A stretch of 6,631 bases of DNA from NCBI GenBank assembly GCA_017541565.1, contig JAFXYU010000246.1:1-6631 (forward strand), given 5' to 3'. The notes under the pieces are model-generated. The model had not been told where the DNA came from and did not search any database. It saw nothing but the letters and a program-made list of their open reading frames with translations. This document shows positions 1 to 5,796 of the stretch, in pieces. A program made the position numbers and the translations under genes. Within the stretch, counting starts at the first letter, position 1, and the number at the start of each line of letters is the position of its first letter. The DNA comes from a bacterium (GTDB taxonomy: Bacteria; Cyanobacteriota; Vampirovibrionia; Gastranaerophilales; Gastranaerophilaceae).

Positions 1-1
1 A

Positions 2-259
2 AGTTATCAAAAAGTAACTTTGCCGATTACGGCTCTAGGTAAAGCGTGGTGTGATGATGCGACGGATGGTTTTATAAAACTCATTTCTAAAGACGGAAAA
101 GTTTGCGGTGCGCATATTGTTTCGAAAGAAGCATCGAGTTTGATTCATACGGTTTTGGTTGCTGTTCAAAACGGTGTTGGTGTTGAACAATTGAAAGCAT
201 CATGTTTTGCGCATCCGACATACTCGGAAGGGTTGTTTGATGCAATAATGCGGTTATAA
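2..259 (+). CDS. lpdA: Dihydrolipoamide dehydrogenase-like flavoprotein, C-terminal end (partial)
   Basis: Only the last 85 residues are present; the frame is open to the left edge and ends at TAA. They form the dimerisation domain of the class I pyridine nucleotide-disulfide oxidoreductases: a 'TALGKA' segment, 'DGFIKL' and 'GAHIVSKEAS' strands, a helix, then the signature AHPTYSE near the end. In this family the His and Glu of HPTxxE are the catalytic acid/base pair supplied across the dimer interface to the FAD/disulfide site; both are present (visible residues 71 and 76). The match to dihydrolipoyl dehydrogenase (E3 of 2-oxoacid dehydrogenase or glycine cleavage complexes) is best by motif. 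Mercuric or glutathione reductase-type relatives share this domain, and the FAD and CxxxxC regions that would decide lie outside the window. It converges on the next gene with a 5-nt gap and no visible terminator. Confidence 0.82.
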   Translation, partial: SYQKVTLPITALGKAWCDDATDGFIKLISKDGKVCGAHIVSKEASSLIHTVLVAVQNGVGVEQLKASCFAHPTYSEGLFDAIMRL

Positions 260-264
260 ATTGA

Positions 265-915
265 TTACCCTTCTTCTCTCAAAAGCAAAATGGCGGAGTT
301 TAATTCTTCTTTGAGATATTCAAGCTGCTGGCTGATGTTTTCGGGGTTGTATATTGAACCGCTTTCCGTGTAAGCAAGGTATCTTTGGTATGTAACCGCC
401 TCTCTTCTGAGTGTGGAAATTGATTTTGTGTAACGATTTACTTCTGCAAGTTTTTTGAATGATTCGTAGTAACTTTCGGGCTGTCCTTCATATTTTTGCA
501 TAATGTGGTCAATATTCATTGTTAGCATATTTGCTTTTGATACAAAAAGTTGCAGCGATTCTTCATCTTCTATGCTGTCCATAAGTTTTTCAAGCATGGG
601 AATAATTTCGTTTGCATCTTTTACATATTCGGAAGTTTTATCCTGTTTTTGTATGATGTCAACGAAAGCAGGGTTGTCTCTAGGAATCGGTTTCAAGTCT
701 TTAGGATCGTTGAACCCGTCTTTGACTTCAAAAATCGGGGAGGCAGTTTTTACTTTTTTACCTCCGTTTTGTCCTTTTCCAATGTCGGGAAGCGTTCCTG
801 CGTATCCTTTACCTTGCAATTCTGCCTCAAGCGCCTTGTTTTTTTTATTCCAAAAAGCCGCTTGAGATGGGAGTGCAAAACTCAAAACTATTAGACAGAC
901 TAAAAACTTTTTCAT
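265..915 (-). CDS. Secreted helical protein of unknown function
   Basis: This 216-aa protein belongs to no family I recognise. Residues 1-19 are a classical Sec signal peptide: MKK, a hydrophobic core (FLVCLIVLSFAL), then PSQA with predicted cleavage before AFW. There is no lipobox cysteine, so it should be released to the periplasm or outside. Residues 20-80 are Gly/Lys/Pro-rich and probably extended; residues 84-214 are charged and amphipathic, likely a helical bundle or coiled coil, ending in a Leu/Glu-rich helix (QLEYLKEELNSAILLLREEG). There are no cysteines after the signal peptide. The start is fixed by the signal peptide, although no Shine-Dalgarno sequence precedes the ATG. The gene lies 31 nt behind recR on the same strand, so it may be read through from that operon or from the -10/-35 candidate at 922-949. 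It converges with the lpdA-like gene. Confidence 0.85.
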   Translation of the reverse strand: MKKFLVCLIVLSFALPSQAAFWNKKNKALEAELQGKGYAGTLPDIGKGQNGGKKVKTASPIFEVKDGFNDPKDLKPIPRDNPAFVDIIQKQDKTSEYVKDANEIIPMLEKLMDSIEDEESLQLFVSKANMLTMNIDHIMQKYEGQPESYYESFKKLAEVNRYTKSISTLRREAVTYQRYLAYTESGSIYNPENISQQLEYLKEELNSAILLLREEG

Positions 916-921
916 AATAAT

Positions 922-949
922 ATTATAATTGTTTTTCTTAATAAGTCTA
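922..949 (-). promoter_or_regulatory. Candidate promoter giving a leaderless mRNA for the secreted-protein gene
   Basis: On the minus strand a perfect TATAAT (922-927) is preceded at 16 nt by TAGACT (944-949), which matches TTGACA at four of six positions and includes the recR stop codon. Only 6 nt separate the -10 box from the ATG of the secreted-protein gene, so the normal transcription start would be the A of that ATG. The absence of any GGAG-like sequence upstream agrees with leaderless translation. AT-rich sequence makes chance TATAAT boxes common, so this stays a candidate. Confidence 0.45.
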
Positions 950-1543
950 TAACTCTCTTCGTCCTTCTATTGCTCTTGCCAGAGTGACTTCATCCGCATA
1001 TTCAAGGTCGGCGCCTACCGGCAGACCGAAAGCAATGCGGGAAATCTTTATACCGAACGGTTTAATCAGTTTTGTCAAATACAGGCTCGTTGCTTCTCCT
1101 TCTACAGAAGGCGACAGTGCGAGAATAACCTCTTGAACCGTCTCATCAGTTAATCTTGAGAGCAGTTCCTTAATTCTTATATCTTCTGCTCCGATTCCGT
1201 CAATTGGGGAAATAAGCCCTTGCAGAACATGATATAATCCCCTGTATTCGTTGGTTTTTTCAATTGCAATAAGGTCTTTTGTCTCGGCAACAACACAGAT
1301 TACCGAGCGGTTGCGATTTGTGGAAGAGCATATTTCACAGGGACTCTGGGTAGAAATGTTGTAACAAATTTCGCATGTTTTGGAACTTCTTTTCGCTTCT
1401 ATAATTGCATTTGCAAATTTTTCCACTTCCGACACGGGCATTTTTAAAACTTGAAAAGCCATCCGCTGTGCCGATTTTGGTCCAACGGACGGAAATTTCT
1501 GAAATTGCTCTATTAGTGCTGCAATTGATTTAGGATAAATCAA
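947..1543 (-). CDS. recR: Recombination mediator protein RecR
   Basis: At 198 aa this is normal RecR length. RecR works with RecO (and RecF) to load RecA on SSB-coated single-stranded gaps, forming a ring-shaped clamp on DNA. Visible parts in order: helix-hairpin-helix (FPSVGPKSAQRMAF, residues 17-30), a four-cysteine zinc site (C57, C60, C69, C72), a TOPRIM domain (about 80-175, including DGIGAEDI and SPSVEGEAT), and the C-terminal GLPVGADLEYADEVTLARA element. The position where many RecR proteins carry the first TOPRIM acidic residue is Ala86, followed by Glu87; this position varies in the family. The start is TTG: no ATG lies nearby, and AGAGAGGA sits 8 nt upstream. It is third in the yebC-ybaB-recR unit, 14 nt after ybaB. 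The tail resembles cyanobacterial RecR, as recalled, not searched. Confidence 0.97.
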   Translation of the reverse strand: MIYPKSIAALIEQFQKFPSVGPKSAQRMAFQVLKMPVSEVEKFANAIIEAKRSSKTCEICYNISTQSPCEICSSTNRNRSVICVVAETKDLIAIEKTNEYRGLYHVLQGLISPIDGIGAEDIRIKELLSRLTDETVQEVILALSPSVEGEATSLYLTKLIKPFGIKISRIAFGLPVGADLEYADEVTLARAIEGRREL

Positions 1544-1551
1544 TTTAATTA

Positions 1552-1559
1552 TCCTCTCT
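1552..1559 (-). promoter_or_regulatory. Ribosome binding site that sets the recR TTG start
   Basis: AGAGAGGA lies 8 nt before the TTG codon and overlaps the ybaB TAG stop (1558-1560), so a terminating ribosome covers the recR initiation site. This supports TTG as the true start and suggests translational coupling of ybaB and recR. Confidence 0.75.
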
Positions 1560-1893
1560 AAAATAATCCCGGAATAGAAATACCGCCGGTTACGGCTTTC
1601 ATTTTTTCTTCCATAACTTTAATTGCTTTGTCGGAAGTTTGATGAATAGCGGCTGTTATTATATCTTCAAGCATTTCAATCGAATCTTGTGAAACTGATT
1701 CGGGATTTTCCGGATTGATTGCTTCGGCAGAAAGTTTAATTGATTTGAATAAACCTTTACCGTCGCATATAACTTTTACGGAGCCGTTTCCCGCTTCACC
1801 TGAAATATCCATTTGATTGAGTTCTTCTTGAGTTTCTTTAAGTTTTTTTTGGATATTTTGAGCTTGTTTCATCATGTTCATCATATTCATCAT
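1558..1893 (-). CDS. ybaB: YbaB/EbfC family nucleoid-associated protein
   Basis: The 111-aa product has family-typical length and layout: an N-terminal helix rich in Gln/Lys (KQAQNIQKKLKETQEELNQ), a central strand section (GEAGNGSVKVICDGKG), and a C-terminal helix with the family-typical 'LEDIITAAIHQTSDKA'. YbaB/EbfC proteins form tweezer-like homodimers that bind DNA and are commonly encoded next to recR, as here. The N-terminus is unusual, MMNMMNMMK, encoded by repeats of ATGATGAAT/C, so six in-frame ATG codons are clustered. The AAGGAGA site (1902-1908) is 8 nt from the first ATG, which is why I start there, but the second is only 3 nt further. The upstream yebC TAA overlaps this binding site, suggesting coupled translation. 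The dnaX gene often found before ybaB is absent; yebC takes that place. Confidence 0.95.
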   Translation of the reverse strand: MMNMMNMMKQAQNIQKKLKETQEELNQMDISGEAGNGSVKVICDGKGLFKSIKLSAEAINPENPESVSQDSIEMLEDIITAAIHQTSDKAIKVMEEKMKAVTGGISIPGLF

Positions 1894-1901
1894 AATGTCA
1901 A

Positions 1902-1908
1902 TCTCCTT
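1902..1908 (-). promoter_or_regulatory. Ribosome binding site of ybaB, overlapping the yebC stop
   Basis: AAGGAGA is 8 nt from the first of a cluster of ATG codons, and its first bases belong to the yebC TAA stop (1907-1909). This spacing favours the outermost ATG at 1893 over the next one at 1890, although both are reachable. Confidence 0.75.
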
Positions 1909-2665
1909 ATATTTGTTCTTCTATTTTTGCCATTAAATCATCATCAATATCAAAGTTAGCATATACGTTTTGGACATCATCGTGTTCTTCTAATCTGCCC
2001 AAGAGTCTCATAATGTTAACTGCAGTTTTTTCATCAGTAACTTCAATTGTATTTTGCGGAATTCTTGTAAACTCTGCTGAAGTTGATTTGAAACCGTCTT
2101 TTTCGAGTCCTTCGGTTACGGGTTGAAGATTCGGAATTGAAGTATAAACTTTGTATTCGTCCTCTTCTTCTGTAATATCCTCTGCATCAAGATTTATTGC
2201 TGCTTCAAAAAGGTTATCAAAATTTACATCGTCCTTGCTAAACGTTATACACCCTTTTTTATCAAACATCCAGCCTACGCATCCTGTTTCGCCAAGGTTT
2301 CCGTTAAATTTTGTGAAATAACTTCTTATATCGCCTGCCGTGCGGTTTTTGTTGTCTGTCATTGCTTCAATTACAACTGCAACGCCGCCCGCTGCATATC
2401 CTTCGTAAGTCATTTCGTCATAGTTTTCAGAATTGCCTGAGCCTGCTCCTTTTTCTATTGCACGTTTAATGTTGTCATTCGGAAGTCCTGCCGCTTTTGC
2501 TTTTTCGATAGCAGTTCTTAAACGGAAATTGCCTGCCGGATCAGGTCCGCCCAGTTTTGATGCAACAATAATTTCTCTGGAAAACTTTTGAAACTCTGCT
2601 GCTCTCAATGAATCCGTTTTTGCTTTTTTATGTTTAATTGTTGACCATTTTGAGTGTCCGCTCAT
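1907..2665 (-). CDS. yebC: YebC/PmpR (TACO1) family protein
   Basis: This 252-aa protein carries all the family hallmarks: GHSKW at the start, the helical NFRLRTAIEKAKAAGLP then NIKRAIEKG (residues 46-73), YEGYAAGGVAVVIE (87-100), TDNKNRT (103-109) and the LGETGCVGWMF block (124-134), ending in DVQNVYANFDI (230-240). Members were long annotated as transcriptional regulators. More recent work on bacterial YebC and mitochondrial TACO1 supports a role as a translation factor that relieves ribosome stalling at proline stretches, so I would call it a cytosolic ribosome-associated factor rather than a repressor. The start ATG has AGGGGA 9 nt upstream. It is the first gene of the yebC-ybaB-recR unit, with a strong promoter about 40 nt ahead. 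An acidic stretch, DAEDITEEEDE (160-170), sits between the two C-terminal domains. Confidence 0.97.
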   Translation of the reverse strand: MSGHSKWSTIKHKKAKTDSLRAAEFQKFSREIIVASKLGGPDPAGNFRLRTAIEKAKAAGLPNDNIKRAIEKGAGSGNSENYDEMTYEGYAAGGVAVVIEAMTDNKNRTAGDIRSYFTKFNGNLGETGCVGWMFDKKGCITFSKDDVNFDNLFEAAINLDAEDITEEEDEYKVYTSIPNLQPVTEGLEKDGFKSTSAEFTRIPQNTIEVTDEKTAVNIMRLLGRLEEHDDVQNVYANFDIDDDLMAKIEEQI

Positions 2666-2703
2666 GATAAAAAATCCCCTTTATTTATTCAGTCTGCCTT
2701 TCA

Positions 2704-2732
2704 ATGATACAAAAAACCTATTTGTTTATCAA
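2704..2732 (-). promoter_or_regulatory. Sigma70-type promoter of the yebC-ybaB-recR operon
   Basis: On the minus strand TTGATA (2727-2732) and TATCAT (2704-2709) are separated by exactly 17 nt. Each matches its consensus at five of six positions. Transcription should start near 2697, giving a leader of about 32 nt with AGGGGA before the yebC ATG. No other promoter is visible inside the operon, whose gene gaps are 13-14 nt. Confidence 0.75.
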
Positions 2733-2815
2733 GTGTTTAGGGTTTGGTTTAGAAATGTAAATATTAAGTGTTAATTGTACCATGTTCATGTTAATATCAG
2801 TCTTGAGGATATCCG

Positions 2816-5242
2816 ATGAAGATTGTAGAAGTAAGAGACGGTATTATAAAATTTGAGGCTGATAACACGGTTACGCTCTCATCGTTTATAAAAGTTAACG
2901 GTGAAGAAAAAAGTTATGTTGCTCAGGTTATACAGGTTAAACCTTCGGATAACATTGCTTTTGCTAAGATTTTATTTTTGTATGACGGTGAGTTGAAAGA
3001 TTATGATAGAACCTCTCCTTCTCAGGAAGCAATTATCGAGCCGTTTACTTCAGAAATGATAACCAATGCAATTCATTATACAAAGCCTGTTGTTACAGGG
3101 AAAACTACTGACAACTCAGGTAATATAGTTGTTGCTTTTTCTGCATTTAATAAAAAAACAATGATTTGTTCCGATAATAATGATTTAAAAAATCATTTAT
3201 TGAAAAATTTGATTAAACAATTTAACTATCTTGAAAAAAAAGTTGTTATAATTGACACTTTGGGAAGCATAGAGGCTAAAAAATATGTGGCGGGAAGAGA
3301 TTTTAAACTTCCGTTAAACAAATCATCTTTGATGTTTATGTTTGAGGAATGTCTTAATGATGCAACTGCTGACAGTAAAAAAACCATTGTTGAAATATTC
3401 AAGGATTTGGCAGAATATTCCGAGTCGGTTCCGTTCGTTCCTTTTGGGGCATTAAAAACTATCGTAGATGAAATGGTTGATAAATCACACGTCTTCAAAC
3501 TGCTGGTTCTGAAAAATAAATTATCAAAGTATAATTCTTTCGGATATTTTGCAAAAACTTCAGATGAAGTTAAGAAGATTGAAACTATTTTAAAATCAGA
3601 CTGTGCGGTCATTGATGTTTCAAAAATGGATACAATATTCCAAAATCGTTATATCAGTTATATTTACGAAACGTTGGCAAAAAGTGATGCTGCCGTAATT
3701 TTGGAATTATCAAATACAGTAACAAAGAAAACCCTTAAATCAGTTATTGATAGTTCAATTGCAACAACATTTGTATCGCATTCAGGATTCAAGTATGTTT
3801 CCGATATTAAAAGTATGTTTGACAATTTTATTATATTCCCGTCAGAAGGTGTAAACAGGTTGTTTAATATTTATTCAACGTTCTTGCGTTCAATGGATAA
3901 GAATACATATTTGGTAGTAGGCGGAGCAACGAGTTATATGCCGTTTATTTCCGCTTTTGCGCCGTTTGATGAAAAGGAAGAAGTAAAGATTGCCGACGAT
4001 GAAATTCTTGATGAAATTAATAAGCAAGAATCAGAGTTGCAAGCATCGGTTGAAACTTATGACGAAGAAGAAGAAACTTCCGATGAAATTATAGCGGGAA
4101 TTAATGAAAAGTCACGGGATACTATAAACAATATTGCCGATAATCTTGAAACTCCAAATGATATTGATATGTTTGGAGAGGATGAGGATATACCCGAGGA
4201 AGAAAATCCGCAACTTCAAGATAAAGCGGAGGGTGTTGAAGAAAATGAAGTCATAGCAGATGACTCTGTTGTTCTTACGGAAGAAGATTTAAAAGAAGAA
4301 ATTGCGGATGAGGTTTCAGAAGAAGATGATGTCACAGAACAAGAAGACGAAGTTGACACTATTTCTGAGCCGGATGTAATTGCTTACGAACAGGAAGAAA
4401 TTATTGATGAATCGGACGAAGTTATTTCGGTAGATGATGTTTCAGATACTTCTTCCGAGATACTTGCAGATGATGACATTTTAAACACGGAAATTGAATT
4501 AGGAGAAGATTTTGATATTGACTTAGGAGAAGAAGTTGTTGAAAATGATATTCAATTAACCGAAGAGGAGCAAATTGAAAAACAGCAAATCAATGAATCA
4601 AATGAACCGATTGAATTGGAAACTGCTTCTGATGAGATTATCGAAAGAGATGTTATACCGCTGGATGATGATTTCAACGCAGACGAAATTGTTGAACTAA
4701 ACCCAGAAGACGCATCTTCTGATGACATTCTGATAGATATGTCTGATGATGAAATTTCTCCCGAAGAAATTGATGAACAGGTAAAAAAAGAAGTAGATAA
4801 AGTTTATACGACAAGAAAAGAAGACGACTTTACCGATAATGATTTAGATTTAATTGACGAACTCAACAATGAGGGTGATACTTTAATAGAAGTACAAGAG
4901 GACGACGGAATATTAAACGAACTTGCCGAGCAGGGTGAAATAATAGAGGAGTATCATTCGGAAGAATTGCAGGAAGAAAAAACGCATGATGAGGGTGATA
5001 TTCTGGAAACAAGAAATTCTACAACTCCGATGGTTCCTGTTTATGATGCCGAAATACCGGAAGAAGATTTGGTGGAAAGCGACCCGATTCAGCAAGGTGA
5101 TTCTGTTAATCATGTAAGATTTGGAAACGGTGTTGTAGAAAAACTCGTAAAATACGGCAGCAAAACTTTATTTATGATTAATTTTGACAATGGCGGCAGA
5201 CGTTTATTAGACCCGCTTTTAACAGAAATTAAAAAAGTATAA
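2816..5242 (+). CDS. Degenerate HerA-like ATPase fold, acidic linker and C-terminal UvrD/PcrA-type Tudor domain
   Basis: This 808-aa cytosolic protein has no signal peptide or membrane segment. Residues 1-60 look like a beta-barrel (HAS-barrel type). Residues 70-383 follow the order of a HerA/FtsK-type ATPase: strand 'KKTMIC', a P-loop position reading S119-DNND-L-K125-N where GxxxxGK[ST] is expected, helix 'LLKNLIKQF', Walker B-like VVIID147, then LGS where HerA-type proteins have a catalytic Glu. Later come 'CAVIDVSKMD' and 'TYLVVGG', resembling the HerA core end. The glycines and catalytic Glu are lost, so ATP hydrolysis is doubtful. Residues 384-758 are Asp/Glu-rich, low complexity, probably disordered. 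Residues 759-808 (GDSVNHVRFGNGVVEKL, then MINFDNGGRRLLDP) match the Tudor-like tail by which PcrA/UvrD contact RNA polymerase. GAGGA lies 6 nt before the ATG. The gene call is firm; the ATPase reading is inference, the Tudor call stronger. No nurA-like partner lies nearby. Confidence 0.9.
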   Translation: MKIVEVRDGIIKFEADNTVTLSSFIKVNGEEKSYVAQVIQVKPSDNIAFAKILFLYDGELKDYDRTSPSQEAIIEPFTSEMITNAIHYTKPVVTGKTTDNSGNIVVAFSAFNKKTMICSDNNDLKNHLLKNLIKQFNYLEKKVVIIDTLGSIEAKKYVAGRDFKLPLNKSSLMFMFEECLNDATADSKKTIVEIFKDLAEYSESVPFVPFGALKTIVDEMVDKSHVFKLLVLKNKLSKYNSFGYFAKTSDEVKKIETILKSDCAVIDVSKMDTIFQNRYISYIYETLAKSDAAVILELSNTVTKKTLKSVIDSSIATTFVSHSGFKYVSDIKSMFDNFIIFPSEGVNRLFNIYSTFLRSMDKNTYLVVGGATSYMPFISAFAPFDEKEEVKIADDEILDEINKQESELQASVETYDEEEETSDEIIAGINEKSRDTINNIADNLETPNDIDMFGEDEDIPEEENPQLQDKAEGVEENEVIADDSVVLTEEDLKEEIADEVSEEDDVTEQEDEVDTISEPDVIAYEQEEIIDESDEVISVDDVSDTSSEILADDDILNTEIELGEDFDIDLGEEVVENDIQLTEEEQIEKQQINESNEPIELETASDEIIERDVIPLDDDFNADEIVELNPEDASSDDILIDMSDDEISPEEIDEQVKKEVDKVYTTRKEDDFTDNDLDLIDELNNEGDTLIEVQEDDGILNELAEQGEIIEEYHSEELQEEKTHDEGDILETRNSTTPMVPVYDAEIPEEDLVESDPIQQGDSVNHVRFGNGVVEKLVKYGSKTLFMINFDNGGRRLLDPLLTEIKKV

Positions 5243-5260
5243 ATTTATATGTTACAAAAA

Positions 5261-5289
5261 TTGATATGATTATAAGTTTGTGCTAGTAT
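5261..5289 (+). promoter_or_regulatory. Promoter of the 111-aa orphan gene (extended -10)
   Basis: TTGATA (5261-5266) and TAGTAT (5284-5289) are 17 nt apart, and TGC directly before the -10 box forms an extended -10 element. The start would be near 5296, giving a leader of about 28 nt that carries AGGAGG. The -35 box begins 18 nt after the stop of the 808-codon gene, so the orphan gene is expressed on its own. Confidence 0.72.
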
Positions 5290-5323
5290 TTCTCTGTGTG
5301 TTATTATTTCAGGAGGTTGTATT

Positions 5324-5659
5324 ATGAGAGTGTACGGGATTACCTCTACGAGTTTTAATGGAAAATTTTTGCCGACACCTGCTTTGGAGAAATATCAGGC
5401 AGGTTTAAATGATGCGCAAAAAGCAATATATTCTACGCAAAAAACATTAATAGAGAGTGTTAATGACGGAAAAGAATATGTTTATGATGTTTTTGGGATG
5501 AGTCCGATATGTGCAACCATTTATGAAAAAAATAAATCCGGTACTAAAGAATTGCTGATACCGATTTTTAGCGATTATGAACGATATAGTGCGGATTTGT
5601 TTGACTCCTTGTATAAGAAATATCAATTGGAAATCAAACATGGATCTAAAAGAGTTTAA
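5324..5659 (+). CDS. Small cytosolic protein of unknown function
   Basis: The product is 111 aa with no signal peptide, membrane segment or family I recognise. The N-terminus (MRVYGITSTSFNGKFLPTP) is Ser/Thr/Gly-rich and probably extended. Residues 20-47 are a likely helix (ALEKYQAGLNDAQKAIYSTQ), 50-80 look like beta strands (EYVYDVFG, ICATIYEK, ELLIPIF), and 83-105 are a Tyr-rich helix (DYERYSADLFDSLYKKYQLEI). The alpha-beta-alpha pattern suggests a small folded domain. I recall 'SFNGK'-like N-termini on small hypothetical proteins of gut Melainabacteria, but cannot verify it. The gene is very likely real: AGGAGG lies 7 nt before the ATG, and a promoter with an extended -10 stands upstream. 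It sits alone between the HerA-like gene and rpsT, with no visible terminator after it. Confidence 0.85.
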   Translation: MRVYGITSTSFNGKFLPTPALEKYQAGLNDAQKAIYSTQKTLIESVNDGKEYVYDVFGMSPICATIYEKNKSGTKELLIPIFSDYERYSADLFDSLYKKYQLEIKHGSKRV

Positions 5660-5677
5660 TTTTTGCAGAGTTATCTC

Positions 5678-5706
5678 TTTACAACTGATTTTGTTGTTAT
5701 TATAAT
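5678..5706 (+). promoter_or_regulatory. Promoter of rpsT
   Basis: TTTACA (5678-5683) and a perfect TATAAT (5701-5706) are 17 nt apart. Transcription should begin near 5713, leaving a leader of about 84 nt before the rpsT ATG. A strong promoter fits a ribosomal protein gene transcribed alone. Confidence 0.8.
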
Positions 5707-5734
5707 GATTGTACACTCACAATCCTCAAGTGAA

Positions 5735-5773
5735 TGGGAAAGTCAAAGAAGTCATTAATCTTTGGTTAACCCA
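5735..5773 (+). promoter_or_regulatory. Candidate regulatory hairpin in the rpsT leader
   Basis: Within the 84-nt leader, TGGG (5735-5738) can pair with CCCA (5770-5773) and AGTCAAAGA (5741-5749) with TCTTTGGTT (5759-5767, including two G-U pairs). The two stems are separated by a symmetric AA/AA internal loop and capped by a 9-nt loop. The hairpin ends 7 nt before the AAAGGA binding site. S20 is autogenously controlled at translation in E. coli, so a leader element is plausible, but I know of no described S20 leader of this shape. The fold is by eye and has not been tested for covariation. Confidence 0.4.
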
Positions 5774-5796
5774 ATAATTGAAAGGAAGAAATACAA

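Noticed and set aside
260..264. Shared terminator between the convergent lpdA-like and secreted-protein genes
   Set aside because: No GC-rich stem with a T-run is present in the 5-nt gap or the adjoining gene ends.
503..894. Two overlapping plus-strand open frames, 503-865 and 550-894
   Set aside because: Both lie antisense inside the secreted-protein gene, have Ser/Phe/Cys-rich low-quality sequence, no ribosome binding site, and no family motif.
3226..3612. Minus-strand open frame inside the HerA-like gene
   Set aside because: It is a shadow of the 808-codon gene, with no binding site or recognisable motif.
4913..5113. Minus-strand open frame opposite the acidic linker
   Set aside because: It arises from reading the GAA/GAT-rich strand in reverse, giving Phe/Leu/Ile-rich nonsense with no start signal.
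5667..5678. AGAG-TTAT-CTCT hairpin after the 111-aa gene as a terminator
   Set aside because: The stem is only 4 bp, has no T-run after it, and overlaps the -35 box of rpsT.
5447..5716. Minus-strand open frame opposite the 111-aa gene
   Set aside because: It overlaps a gene with a strong promoter and binding site, and its own sequence has neither.
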